Shown in pieces: positions 1 to 12,300 of a DNA stretch of 64,000 nucleotides (positions are counted from its first letter, which is position 1; each line of letters begins with the position of its first letter). The stretch is taken from the NCBI GenBank assembly GCA_001692895.1, contig KV748292.1:1-64000 (forward strand), read 5' to 3'. The notes beneath the pieces are model-generated. The model made no database searches. It was not told the origin of the DNA and saw nothing but the letters and a program-made list of their open reading frames with translations. The position numbers and the translations under genes are program-made. The stretch is from Cenococcum geophilum 1.58. Taxonomy: Eukaryota > Ascomycota > Dothideomycetes > Gloniales > Gloniaceae.

Positions 1-950
1 GCTAACCTATTAGGGGACCTTCTCTACCTATATAGTACTCTCCTATATAGCTATCTCCTTTAGCTTTCTTTTCTTAGTTTATTATAGGGCCTCTNTAGTA
101 GTAATCTTATACTATAGTTATAACTACTATCCGCTTATATGCGCCTTATAGATACTAGCGTAGTATATTAGCGTAAAGGCTCTAATTACTATAGCCTTCT
201 CTTACTATATTTGCTTAACGCTATACGCCTTACTTTATACTTTATAGTCTATCTTATAGTTAATATACTTCTTAATTAGGTCTTCTATATACTCGCTAGT
301 ATTATATTACCTAGCGTAGTATCTATATCTAGCCTCTCTTCTATAGCTCTTAGCTATATAGTTAAAGCCCTAGTATTTAAAGTACTACGTTACTAGAAAT
401 GTCGTCTTATACCTTATAACTAGGTAGTAGTCTCCTTCTAGAAAGAGGCCCTAATTAAATAGTATATTTAATATCTCTTCTAACTATACGCCTATAATAA
501 GCGACAATTTAATCTTTTTCCCCGTTTAGATTCTTTCTAGCCTTTTCTACGCTAGCCTTTCTACTATAAGCCCCGCTATAGTATATTCTACTTTATAATA
601 TCCTCTATTATCTACTTTACCCCTAGGCCCTAAATAGTTAGGCTTATAGGTACCGCGTAGACCTCTATTAGTACTAGCGGTATAGCTAGTATAGTAAAGC
701 GCCCTAGGACCTTTATCTATAACGTATACCCCAATATTACTACTCTATAACTTCTTTATAGCCCTATATTTTATAGGTATCTAGGGGTCCTATAGCTTAA
801 AGCTTATATACTAAGGCTTAGCTATTCTACTTTAAGGTTTCCTTATAGTTAGCAGCGTCGCCTATATAGATTATAATCTTATATACTTCTATAGGTTTAT
901 AGGTAACTTATCTTATAACTTAGGATATTATAAGAATAGTAGTAGTAATA
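1..950 (-). pseudogene. Tad-like LINE ORF1 fragment, runs off left edge
   Basis: Read on the minus strand, this stretch resembles the nucleic-acid-binding ORF1 of fungal Tad-type LINEs. A segment near 340-245 reads ARYRYYARYNTSEYIEDL, followed by KKYINYKIDYKV. This has the spacing of paired zinc knuckles, with Tyr where Cys or His is expected, as TGY or CAY changed to TAY by RIP would give. Upstream (about 700-450) runs a basic stretch containing GLIVERLA and EEILNILFN. Stops occur throughout, so it is dead. The 3' part, including any reverse transcriptase, would lie beyond position 1. A (TA)n tract near 948-960 and the loss of coding character beyond it put the 5' end at about 950-1250. The family call rests on knuckle spacing and is moderate. 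Confidence 0.55.
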
Positions 951-1262
951 TATATATATAAAGCGGACCTATAGATGCCGGTCCACTATTTATAGCTATT
1001 ATTACGGCCCTTTAAAGGCGCTAATAGTATATTATTTNTANGTTNCTTAAGCCTAGATAAGCTNTGCTAATATAATAAAGGCTACTTAAAGGGTTATAAT
1101 TATNGTAGTAAGNNAGGAGAATATAGTAGTATACTCTTTATCTATATTAAGAGATTATTTCTATAGTATCTACTAGGTTTATTTTATAGCTTATATAGTT
1201 TATAGAACACGTTCTTAAAGGGCGCGCTATTTAATTAAGGTTATTGAGGTTAGGGGCTTATT
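951..1262. other. AT-rich stretch with scattered ambiguous bases
   Basis: I see no gene here. It may be the 5' untranslated part of the LINE to its left. Isolated N bases lie between 1037 and 1115. The last five bases before element A (tattt, 1263-1267) are that element's target duplication. Confidence 0.4.
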
Positions 1263-1267
1263 TATTT

Positions 1268-1492
1268 TATTAGGTAAAACCTAAGTAGATAGTTATATAG
1301 CCGCAAGGTACGGGCGACCCTAAGGCAGCCTAGGGGTGACTCGCCCGTAAGGCACGTGCTCTATACATACCTAGGGAAAACCCTTCCTACCTCGCATATA
1401 GACTCCTCCTTTTCCCCTAAGGATTCGTCTCTGTCTATATAATACACCTATTGTTTTATTATTAGACTCCCTATCTATATCCTTACCTTATA
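1268..1492 (+). repeat. 5' LTR of element A
   Basis: This 225-bp repeat matches 7881-8105 with no length difference. Its start reads TATTAGG and its end CCTTATA, consistent with TG...CA ends after RIP. The internal part begins tttaaatcc, where a primer-binding site would be expected. Confidence 0.93.
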
Positions 1493-1544
1493 TTTAAATC
1501 CTTCCCAATCCCCTTAGGAGGATAGCCGGTTTAATTTTTCTATA

Positions 1545-2800
1545 ATGCCTCCGAAAAGAAAACCGACGCCTACACCTAATAGTAATACGCTAGTAATGCG
1601 ACCGCAGAATACCTTAGGATCTAGTGTAGATAAAACCGCTAGAAGCACACTAGCAGCATTTAAGCTATTTTCCGAATCTTAAAACGATTAGACATCTATA
1701 AACGCTAGAGACTAGTTTAACTTATATACCTAGGCTTAATAGGAGCTTAGTAAGGTTACTAGCGTCCTACCTAATACCGCTAATATAAAGGAGCTAGATA
1801 AGCTAGCTAAGAAAATAGCCAACTTATAGAGTATTATTAATTCGATAAAGCCCTCCTGTTGCCTCTCTAGTAAAGAGTACGAGTTATATGGCAAACGCAT
1901 ATGCTGAATAAATCTTAACGCCTTAGTTAAGAAGTTACTACCTAATATTAGCGGTACTACTTAACAGTATTTTAACTGGTGGATTGCCGCAGTTAAGAAC
2001 CGATTTAAGGTTAATGACGCTAACTATAACTATAAGCGACGCACGCGCTAGGCCATTAAAGGTCTTATAAAAGAGAAGATAATTACCTAACTAGTTTATT
2101 NCNGGTTAGGNACTAAGGANAAGGGTNCTTTACTATAGGATNAATTTAAGANTATAGTCNAAGACNANATNAGGAACCCTATAGTAAGACGCTTTAATAA
2201 CGCTATAATATACTATATAGCTGTTATAAAGGAGAACTAGAGGTTTAACGTCTTCCTAGCCTATATATATAGCTTAGAGGACCTCTTCTTATATACCCTT
2301 TTTGTTAATCCTAAACAATAGGTAGACCTTTAGTTCTTATATCTTCTAGCCTACCTATAAGCAGAGCTCTTCTACCAGAACTTCGCCTAATAGGTAAAAA
2401 CCGCTAAAGACCTCTTTAACGAAATCCGCCGTGTAGAGCAATTGCTTAATACTATAAAGCTCGCGGAAGATCGCGTAAGTAGTAGCGGTAAATTATTGTA
2501 TATAAAGCGCGGTTGTAGTATAGGCTCTATAGACTTAGGCTTAGGGAACAGACCCTAAAAAGGGCGACGCTTTTCTAAGTAAACTCCTAGGGAGACTACT
2601 TAAAAGCTAAATGGCTTAGGGGACCTCCCGGACGCTAGTGCTACGCAGGCGAGTTAAAGGACCGTAGGCGGCCACTATAAGGAACACTAGAAGCAGGCTA
2701 ATAAAGAGAAGTTAGCTCGGGCTTCGGAAAACCTAAAGCCCTAGTAGTGTATCTCTTTTAACTGCAACTAGGGCCTAATATAAAGGGAAAGAAGAAACGT
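1545..2800 (+). pseudogene. gag region of element A (fossil)
   Basis: The first ATG after the 5' LTR opens a frame reading MPPKRKPTPTPNSN, a basic start like the gag of fungal Ty3 elements. The region holds gag-like helical sequence and ends near a cysteine-containing stretch (CISFNCN, about 2748-2770) that could be a degraded zinc knuckle. It is heavily broken. Ambiguous bases cluster at 2101-2170. Assignment rests mainly on position between LTR and pol. Confidence 0.7.
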
Positions 2801-2809
2801 ATTGTGGTA

Positions 2810-5800
2810 TACATCGCGATGGATATACCCTAGGGCGAAGTCCGCCTACGTGCTTTATATAACAATAGGTGCCAAATTAACCTTATTAATTAAGATATCG
2901 TCTATAGGTTTAACCTGCCTATACGCTACGCGCTACATTTACATAAACCTATTGTATGTTTCCTTAATAGCAACTAGATAATAATCTAGGATGCTTATAA
3001 TCTAATAGTTACCACTAGCGACTCCTAGGGTACCTCTCGCACTATTAACCCGCAGACCTTTTAGGGCGGCTTATTTGATAGTTATAATATAGTTTTTAGA
3101 TAGAATTAGCTCGCGGAAGTAGATCTATTAATTAGCTTCTATTCTAGATAGTTTATCTAAGGTACTTTAGACCCTAGACGCCTCTAAATAGTTACCCTTA
3201 ATACTCTCCTAGTAGATATTAAGGCTAGTAAAACAGTCTATTTGCTATAGCTAGAAGACTCCTTTTTTACACCAGTCGTGAACACAATAGAGGACCTATT
3301 ATTACTAGCAGCGAGTACCCGTGCAGACCCTCTAGACGTAAAGACACTGGTTGTAAACATAGTAGAGGACCTGCCGTCACTGGCAGCGAGTACCTATAAA
3401 GACCCTCCAGTGCCAATATAGATCACCTACATATAAGGGGGAGGTGATTAAAACCCTAAAACTATTAAGTATACTGCAGCAGAGCTATATATACTCTTAG
3501 TGCGAGCATACCTATAAAACGCATGTTAGCCGCACCCTTTTCTTTACTAGCTCCTAGAAGTACACTACTATATAATAGTCGCTTCGACCTCCATAGCCCC
3601 TAGCCTACTAGATATATATAAGGAGGAAATTAATGTCTTCTTTAATAAACTAGCAAGTATACTACCGCAGAACTCTAAGTATAACTATACAATTAACTTA
3701 GAAGAAGGTAAAACGCCACCATAAATGCCCCTCTATAACCTCTTATAAAAAGAGTTGTAGATCTTATAAGAGTACCTAGACAGTGCTCTTAAAAAGGGCT
3801 GGATTAGGCCTAGCAAGTTGCTTACTAGAGCGCTTATCCTCTTTGTGCCGAAAGCAGATAGTATAATATGGCTATACATTAACTACAGTCGCCTAAATAA
3901 GATTATAATTAAAAATCGGTACCCCCTACCGCTAGTCAGCGAACTCTTTAATAGGCTTAGCTATGCAAAGATATTTATAAAGCTAGATCTTTATAATGCG
4001 TACTATAGAATTTATATTAAAAAGGGAGACGAATAGAAGACTATATTTAAGACACGCTATAGTTACTTTAAGTACCTAGTAATGCCCTTTAGTCTTACTA
4101 ACGCCCCTATAACTTTCTAGAGCTATATTTATAAAGCTTTAGGAACCCTAGTAGATACTATCTACGTAGTTTACCTAGATAATATTCTTATCTACTTAAA
4201 TAATAAGGATAAGAACGTCGAGTACGTTAAGTAGGTACTGCGACAGCTCCGCGCTTGGGGCCTATACGCTAAACTATTAAAATGTATCTTTTATACTAAG
4301 AACGTTAAGTTCCTAGGCTTTATTATTACCCCTAGGGGTATTATAATAGACCCTAACCGCGTAAAAGCTATTAAGGAATGGCCTGAGCCTAAGTCCTATA
4401 GGGATATCTAAGTCTTCCTTAGCTTTGCTAACTTCTATAGGCGATTTATCTGGAACTACTTAGATACTATATACCCCCTACACGTATATCTTATATAGGC
4501 ACATCGCGACCCAACGTTAGATAGGGAGAAGAAGAAGAAGCATAAGTTAAAAGGGCCTACTAAATGGCATTAGCCTTAGTCCTAGCCTAATAACACGCAG
4601 TAGGCGTTTTGTAAGCTACGCGCTACGTTTATATAGGCTCCTCTACTTCGCCACTTTAACCCTAATTTACCCCTAATAGTGATTACTAACGCTTCCGACT
4701 ATACCTATAGCGGTATACTTTTACAGCCTTTAGAGTAGAGAGGCTAACTCTACTGGCACCTAATTGCTTATTGTAGTTAGAAGCTTACTAGCTTAAAAGT
4801 GCGGTATAATACGCATGATAAAAAACTACTCGCTATAGTGCAATGCTTTAAGATGTAGCGCTATTACCTTAAACACGCCGTGCATGTAACGCGCGTGCTC
4901 TACAATTATAACAATTTTAGGTACTTTATAACCACTAAAAGCTTATTTACTTACTAGGTCCGGTACGCTAAAAAACTAGCTAAGTTTAATTTTAAGATTA
5001 AATATAAGCTAGGTAAGATAAATCCTACTAATATATTATTCTAGCGCCCAGATTATACTAAAGGCTTTAAAGATAGTAGTAAGAGGACAATCCTTAATAC
5101 TATGCTGCCTATATTATAGCAAAAGTTACGGGTTATAGGCCTTATAGGCGGCCCTAGTGCTACTATACTAAACTAGCGAGTAGTATATATACAGTATATA
5201 AGCGACCCTTATAAACTTGGCGCCGGCGGACCAGAGCGTCCTACTATTCTCTTTAAGACCACTTTAATTAACCTAATAGCGCTTAACCCTAGAAAAAACC
5301 CCTTAGCCTAGGCTATAGTCCCCCACGATAACTTAGTAAGTTACCTATATATTATACGTTACTTTACTAGCACTAACTTTACGTAAAGTCTCGTGCTATA
5401 GCAAGAGGTAGTAGTAGCTGCTTTAGCCAAAACGGCGTTTATAGAATACCCCCCTAAGTTACTAGTTAATTTTATTTACGGAGTATAAAAAAGGAACGCC
5501 TTTACACGCTCTATATATAATTAGTTAACCTAAAAATAAGTTCCTACTAGTAATAAGGACTACACCTTTAATAATTAAGGACTCTTAAGGTAAAATAATA
5601 AGGTCTAGGTGCTAAATTGCATACTACTATAATAGGAGATCCTTAAGCGGAATTATGACGATCCTATAGGCGGCCACTATGGTTTTAACCGTACTTTTAA
5701 GGTAATTGCGCGGAAGTACGCTTAAAATGGCCTTACTTAGGACCTCCGTAAATACCTAGATAATTATAATGCCTACTAACGCTCTAAATCGCGCCGCTAT

Positions 5801-7080
5801 AAACCCTATAGTAAGCTATAGCCTCTCTAGGCCCCCACCTAAGCCTAATAGCATTATTTACTTAACTTTATTATGGATCTCCTAGAGTCTAAGACTCCTA
5901 ATAGCGTAGAGTATAACTCCGTCCTTATCCTTATAGACCGTTTTATAAAGCTAGTACGCTACTATCTAGTNTATAANATAATTAATNCTANANAACTCGN
6001 AGAACTNTTATTTAGAGTCTTTNNGNAAATAGGGCCTCTANANNATATTGTNTNTAATAGGGGTAGTATATTTATAAGCGAGTACTAAAGCACCATATGC
6101 TACTATCTCCGCGTTTAATATAAACTTAGCACTATATTCTACCCGTAGATAGATAGTTAAATAAAGCGTTAGAACTAGGAGCTTAAGGTATACCTACGTA
6201 TATTTACAAACTGGGAATAGTCTAATTAGGCCTCCCTACTCAAAGAAGTAGCCTTTGCCTATAACTCTAAGGTCCATGCTATAATAAAGCGTTCCCCCAT
6301 TAAGCTTACCTATGGCTAGCTATTAAACGTCCTAGATAGAGTCCTGGACGGCGTTTAAGACGCCTAGCAAAGTAGGAAGGGGTTTAAGTTAATAAATATC
6401 GAACTTGTAGAGACGTATCTATAACGCCTACGCCTTATACATAAGGCAGCGACGGCGTTAATAATGTACGCCTAACAGCTTTAGGTAAAATACTACAATC
6501 GTTACTACCTAGCTAAGCATTTCGCCGTTGGTAAACGAGTCCTGCTCTCCTCTAAGAACATCCGCATAAAACGTCCCTATAAAAAGCTTAACTATAAGTT
6601 TATAGGACCGTTTTAGATCCTAGAGCGCGTAGGGCAGTAAGTATATAAGCTAGAGCTCCTATTTACTATAGCACGGCTCTATCTAGTCTTCTATATCTCC
6701 TTACTAGAGCCTTATAGGTTACGCCCTAGGTTTTAACCCCCGGTAGTAAAAGAGCTTAAAAAAGGCAGCTAGGAAGTAGAAGCAATTATTACCTACTAGG
6801 ATTATGCTAGATAACTATAGTACCTTATTAAATGGCTAGGATGGCTAAATAAGTATAACGAATGGAAATATAAGATAAAACTTAAGAATTATTAATAACT
6901 GCTAGATAAGTACCGTAAGCGGGACACCCTAGCCTTATAGCTAAAGCGTAGGCGAAAAGTAAGCGCCGCTATTAAAATATAACCTACATTAAAGTGGAAT
7001 AGAGGACGTTTAAAGGGATTAAAGAATAAGCAACGATTGCTGTAACTCGTAGGTAAGGCTACGGCGTATACCGGCAATAA
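2810..7080 (+). pseudogene. pol region of element A: RT, RNase H, integrase, chromodomain (fossil)
   Basis: An open stretch at 3818-4036 is a clear Ty3 reverse transcriptase core: FVPKADS, then RLNKIIIKNRYPLPL, then AKIFIKLDLYNAYYRI. RNase H follows (ITNASDYTYSGIL near 4680). Integrase starts with GGHYGFNRTF (near 5668) and continues with MDLLESKTPNS and LILIDRFIKLVRY from 5873. A YKFIGPF module lies near 6595. The chromodomain is marked by YLIKWLGW and YNEWKYK near 6820-6875. Domain order matches chromoviruses. The region is broken many times and includes isolated ambiguous bases between 5970 and 6055. Confidence 0.9.
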
Positions 7081-7267
7081 AGCTTAATTTAGAAAGCACC
7101 CTTTCTAGACCTAGTTTGTTACTCTATACTAGCTAAATAAATTGTTTATATATTAGAGAATAGGCCTATTTATAACCGGGGTTTATTTAACTAGAGTCCA
7201 CGACCTATTAGTAACCCGCTAGTAGTAACTTATACTAATAACTTATACTATTTCACGTATATGCTAC

Positions 7268-7508
7268 GCAGATAACGTATAAGGCTAAAATATAGGTTAG
7301 CGGTGGGTCTAATGGGCATATAGCCTTACCGTCCTAATCTGGCTATATATAAATAACCTATAACCTACCCGCGAAGTATATACGGCGCTACGCCGGTATA
7401 GCGTAAGGCCAAAGCAGGGTTAGCGGCGGATTTAATAGGTATATAGCCTTACCGTCCACGAATCTGGCTGCATGTAAATAACCTATAACTTACCTACGAG
7501 GTACTAGC
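7268..7508. repeat. Two-copy tandem repeat in the 3' region of element A
   Basis: Two head-to-tail copies of about 120 bp share ggttagcgg, catatagccttaccgtcc (tatatagccttaccgtcc in the second), aatctggct and aaataacctataac. They lie between the last coding domain and the 3' LTR. Confidence 0.75.
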
Positions 7509-7564
7509 GACCTACCTACATAAGTAAGCTCTAGAATATTTCTAGTCTGCCAAATTTAGGTAAT

Positions 7565-7716
7565 AGTATTAAGCTCCACTAGCTCTACCTGTTAAATAGA
7601 CTAATTAGGATTTTCTATACCGGGTATATAAAATCGCTACTAGCTTAGTTAAATACGGGGGAGTCTTAGCAAGGCAGATCTAACTAATTAGACAACTTTA
7701 ACCGCTGGTTAAAGTT
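7565..7716 (+). repeat. Palindromic repeat P, copy A
   Basis: This holds a near-perfect 27-bp palindrome at 7609-7635 (gattttctatac...) inside about 90 bp conserved with 39.96-40.06 kb and, inverted, with 15.25-15.35 kb. A second 23-bp near-palindrome, aactttaaccgctggttaaa plus gtt, lies at 7694-7716 and recurs at 15413-15435. Function is unknown. It sits in the non-coding 3' region of element A. Confidence 0.75.
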
Positions 7717-7880
7717 CCTTAACATCTTCGCGCCGCGTATATATACTACCCGTCTCTCTATATATAAAATTAAGACGCTCTTTCCCCTCTAAATTTTTTC
7801 CTTACTAAGGTTTTTATAGGGTTTTATTAAGGCTTAAGTATATAAAGGATTGGGGACGACCCTTTTTAAAGGGGGGGCAT

Positions 7881-8105
7881 TATTAGGTAAAACCTAAGTA
7901 GATAGTTATATAGCCGTAAGGTACGGGCGACCCTGGGGCAGCCTAGGGGTAACTCGCCCGTAAGGTACGTGCTCTGTACGTACCTAGGGAAAACCCTTCC
8001 TACCTCGCATATAGACTCCTCCTTTTCCCCTAAGGATTCGTCTCTGTCTATATAATACACCTATTATTCTATCATTGGACTCCCTATCCACATCCTCACC
8101 TTATA
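7881..8105 (+). repeat. 3' LTR of element A
   Basis: This 225-bp partner of 1268-1492 is preceded by the purine tract and followed by the target duplication tattt. The differences I saw between the two LTRs are C/T or G/A, as RIP gives. Confidence 0.93.
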
Positions 8106-8110
8106 TATTT

Positions 8111-8795
8111 ATTATAATCTAGCTTTAGGTGCGATATACTAGAAAATACTATATATACCTCTACTAATACTAAATTAAGATATATATTATTAACAGAAAG
8201 GGTTTCTATAGTCCTTTAAAGCTTATATAAACTCTATTAGGGTTATTTTAAAGGTTTCTTTATTAGGCAATTATATCGTAAGTTTATTACTATTAAGGTA
8301 ATAGTAAAAAAGACTAAGTNNTATNCTAGAGTTANTAGTTATAAATAATTATATTATTAAGAAAATAAATAAAAAGTTTATATAGTAGCTTTAAAAGTAG
8401 TAAAAGAACTCTTTTACTATAGCTATATAGGCTATAGCTTATACTATTACTTTATAAGATACTATAAGGGCCTTAGAAATAATTCTTAATAGGTTATATA
8501 GTCTATATAAGTAGAAAATAAAAAAGAGCTAAATTGATTAAGTTGTAATATAATACTAAATAAGATATTTTAAGGTTAATTAATAAGTAATTGGCTTCTA
8601 AAATGCTATAAAACATTAATATAAAGCCTTTTTTTTTATCTAAAAATAAGTTTTATACTGTTTTAATAATATTCTAATACTATATAATACTATATAATAA
8701 TACTTTCCCTATAATTAGGTATTTAGTAGAATTTTAATATTCTAAAATATTATAACCCTATTGCTTATATTTAATTACTATAGCTTTATATAAAT
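8111..8795. other. AT-rich DNA, no gene recognised
   Basis: This was joined to the sequence at 27103 before copia C1 inserted. I see no open frame of note and no repeat ends. Ambiguous bases lie near 8319-8337. Possibly a very old decayed element. Confidence 0.4.
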
Positions 8796-8800
8796 AAAAG

Positions 8801-9072
8801 TGTTTGTATTAACTTAATAATATAAGTAAGTTATATCCAGGGGCACGAAATACGTATAGTATTGTATGCTCTTTTAGATGATGGTAACTGTCGATTCTAT
8901 TAAGGTAAATTACGTAGTCTATATACTGACGCACCTCCCCCCTAATTAGTTAGTGCTTTAGGGGTGCACTAAACGCGTAAGCGGGTGGTTAGTACACTAA
9001 ACGCGTAAACGCGTACTCGGCGTACCGAACGCGTAAGCACGCGGTTAGTACGACAGGTACTATAATTATATA
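8801..9072 (-). repeat. LTR of C1 (3' LTR, left)
   Basis: This 272-bp repeat starts TGTTTGTATT and ends TTATATA (TTATACA in its partner). It contains about three tandem copies of an ACGCGTAAGC-type unit (about 8960-9055). C2 has far less of this, which explains most of the length difference (272 versus 217 bp). Confidence 0.93.
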
Positions 9073-9249
9073 CTAGCGGTATTTAGAAAATAAAACCACT
9101 TATATATAGCCTCCGTAATTGCCTTAATAGAACCATAAAACACATAAGAAAATACATAGAAAATCCCTCCTGAGGTGCCTTCTGGGTTGCCTTCTAAATG
9201 GTGCTCCAATCTAGCCGTAAGTCCTACTTATAGTCCGTAAAATAAACTA

Positions 9250-9302
9250 TACGGCCTTTTAACGGGCCGTAAATGTACCATACGGCCTTCTAACGGGCCG
9301 TA
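9250..9302. repeat. Twin hairpins in the 3' region of C1
   Basis: Two inverted repeats of the form TACGGCC...GGGCCGTA lie at 9250-9271 and 9281-9302, between the end of RNase H and the 3' LTR. The same pair occurs in C2 at 50969-51021. They could be structured RNA near the 3' end; that is inference. Confidence 0.75.
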
Positions 9303-9329
9303 ACTGAACCATAAATGCTCCGTCAGTCT

Positions 9330-12300
9330 CGCTCTACCTATTCTATAACCTTTAGGTTAAGCTTATTTATATTAATTAGGGTTTTAAGAGCTTAACACGG
9401 CTTTACCTTAGTTATGGCGTTTACTAGGTTATCTCCGCTGCTAATCCATTTAACCTCTGTAATCTCGCGTCGTTCATAGGCCTAATATAAGCATATTAGG
9501 TTGACTATAAGCCTCTTCTCCTATGTTGTGCCTAGTTTAACTAGGCGGTCGTAGAGGGACTTTAAATTGGTGTATAAAACTAGAGGTAGCTACTCCAATT
9601 ATAGGATCTTCTAGATCGTTAATTTAATTACAGCTGCTATATTAAAGCCATAGGCTAGTATATATAGTTTAGAAGCTAGTACACTACGGGTTACTTATTT
9701 GCATTTAATTAAAGACTAATATAGTATATTTACGTCTTAATTACGGTCCATAAGTACAATTATAAAGCCGATTTGCGATAATAGGTCCCTATTATTAGCG
9801 AAGGAGGCGTCCGTAAATACTATTACGCTAATAAAATTTAGGTCTAGCAGTATAAAAGTAAGTCCTCTTATCGCATTGTTAATCTACTATTAAATGCGCT
9901 TATTAAGCTGCTTAATATTTTCTTCTTATAGATCTACTGCCTAGGCTGTAAAGGATAAGTCGTAGGTAGATTTAGGTTGGTAGACTATAGTAATAGAGGC
10001 GCCTCTTGCACGCTATATAGCGTATTAGTCCTTTATATTTACGGTCTTATAGGTCTCTCCATGGGAACTAGTAAGGTCTATAGGCTTTGCTATAATAAGC
10101 TTTAGGTTTTAAGCTTAGCATTCCTAGGTTAGCTAGATTAAGTTGGCCTTTTATATAATTAAGCCTCCGTTAAACTTAATTGGAGTCTACTTAATTAACT
10201 ACTCTTACGGCTTTGCCAGGAACTTAACTTCTTATAGTTTAGTCTCTTTAGCGTCCGTAAATGTCCGGTCTGCTAAGAAGAGGGTATTATCTATTTAGAG
10301 TCTAATAATATTAAGGCCGTTTAATAGGGTGTATAGGAGGTAGGGGTTATAGGTTAACTGCTCTATCTTAAGTTTACGGACGTAGTGCTAGTAGTATATC
10401 TTAAACCAATAGTTTCCGGCTTCTAGTACTCCGTAAAGAGGTTTTATAACCTATAAAATTGTTTTTAGTTATAGGTTAAGCTCACGGGGTAGTTATATAA
10501 AGATGTCCCTACTTAGGTAGATATTGGACTGCATATAGGCTTACGAGATGTCTTATAAGTAGAGGGCTACGGGTTTAGTTTGCTGTAGTTTTGGCGTAAG
10601 CATAAGTATAATCTATTAGCTGACTTGTTAAATTATGGGTGATTATATAAGGACTAAGTCCTTTCCTTAGTTATTATAGGCTTTTATAATAAGCCTTAAT
10701 TTTTTAAAAGCTTTATTAGTACTAGGGTGCTTAATTTTATTAATAAAGTATAAGTTAAATATACGGACGCCTTACGGAACGTCTCTCTTTATTATAACCG
10801 TAAAGATACCCTTTTTAAGTAGTTCGTTAATCTCTTTACGTTATAAGTCCGTAAACGGGGTTTCCTATACTAGAACTAATATATCTATAGGCGGAGATTA
10901 CCTTATGGATATTTTTATGGAGGTTAGGTAATTCTTTATTATAGGGTTTTTAGTTATAGGGTGCTTTTGGGGGCGTCCTTAGCCACGCTTTATAGCAGGT
11001 TTATTAGGTTTAGTAGGTTTCTAGGGGACTTTTAGGGTAGGTAAGGGTGCTTCTAGTTCGTTTAATTTGGCAGTTACTTCTAGTTTATCTAGTTTAGTAG
11101 TTACTTCTAGTTTATCTAGCTTAACGTTATGGGTGTTTTCGGGCCAAAGGTAGGGTTTTACGGACGTGCTCCTAAAGCTAGTTGGTCTGCTAGGGAGTTA
11201 TATATAACACGTTTTATTTTCTACAGCTAGTAAATAGTAAGGTCCCGTCTAATTACCACTTTTACGCCATATAAGGACTTTAGAATTAAGCAGGAGGTTA
11301 TAAACTAAGGTTATATTTAGTCCGTTACGGTAATATAGGGCGCTATTAACTGCTTGTTTGGCCCATAATTTGACTATTTCGGCTATTGCCTTCCGTATTA
11401 TAGCTGCTCGTTCCGTAATAGATGGGGTAGGAGGGCCTAGGTTGCTTATCCTTAAATAGGCTCTATAGACTAAAAGGGTAGGTACTAGTCTGTCCGGGCT
11501 AGCGGTATTATTAATGGCTTTTACAGCTATCTGTAAAGCTAGTTCCTTTTAGATATCCTTATATTTGTCTGTAATAATCTAGTAAGCTCTTTATAAGGCT
11601 AGGTAAGCTCACTTAATAAGCCTAATAGACTAATACGCCTTAACTAAAACAGCTTTTGTTAATATAGCTATGGCCGTAATATACTACTAAAATTCCTTAC
11701 TAATAAAGTTTTTACTAGTGTTATAGGTGATATACTATGGAGGTCTAACGTATATATCGATTTAGTAGGTCCGTAAAATATCCTATATATGCTTTACGGA
11801 TATATTTTATAACTAATAGGCGGCTTAATAACGGGTTGCCTTATTAATTATATATAGTACTAGGCTGCCGTTAATATATATAATATCTACGTATACTAAG
11901 TAGTTAAAGTTAAGATCCTTATAAAGGGTGAACTTAAATCGGCCTAGGGAACGTCTATATTTCTAGCAGTAGGAGCAGTATTTAGTTAGGTGGTTAATTG
12001 CCTTCCTATTAATATTGTTGTGTCTAGAGCGTTTAAAGACTCTATATAGCTTTTTAGCTAACGGGTGGCTAAAACGGCGGTATAGGCGGTAGATTTTTGT
12101 ACTGGTAAGGTAGTACGGGTTGTAGTTAAAAGATTCCTAAATGTATATCCGTAGAGTTTCTCCCTATATAAGGAACGGGTGTCTAAATTGTTATATAATT
12201 AGCAAAGTAATATACTTACTTCCTAGGGTAGTTGTGGGGCCTATTAAGGTATCTATAACATTATTATAGTACACTTATAACCTATCTATATTTACAAAAT

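Larger units (their letters stand above)
1268..8105 (+). mobile_element. Ty3/gypsy chromovirus 'A', structurally complete fossil
   Basis: This is an LTR retrotransposon of 6838 bp with two 225-bp LTRs (1268-1492 and 7881-8105) and a matching 5-bp target duplication tattt on both sides (1263-1267, 8106-8110). Parts in order on the plus strand are gag from ATG 1545, a knuckle-like segment near 2745, protease and reverse transcriptase (about 2.8-4.4 kb), RNase H (about 4.6-5.1 kb), integrase (about 5.6-6.7 kb, with a GPF module) and a chromodomain (about 6.77-6.89 kb). About 0.8 kb of non-coding 3' region follows. A purine tract, aaagggggggca, sits just before the 3' LTR. The coding part is broken at very many sites by RIP and cannot be expressed. 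Order and chromodomain place it in the chromovirus branch. LTR, duplication and tract are seen directly; the branch is family knowledge. Confidence 0.93.
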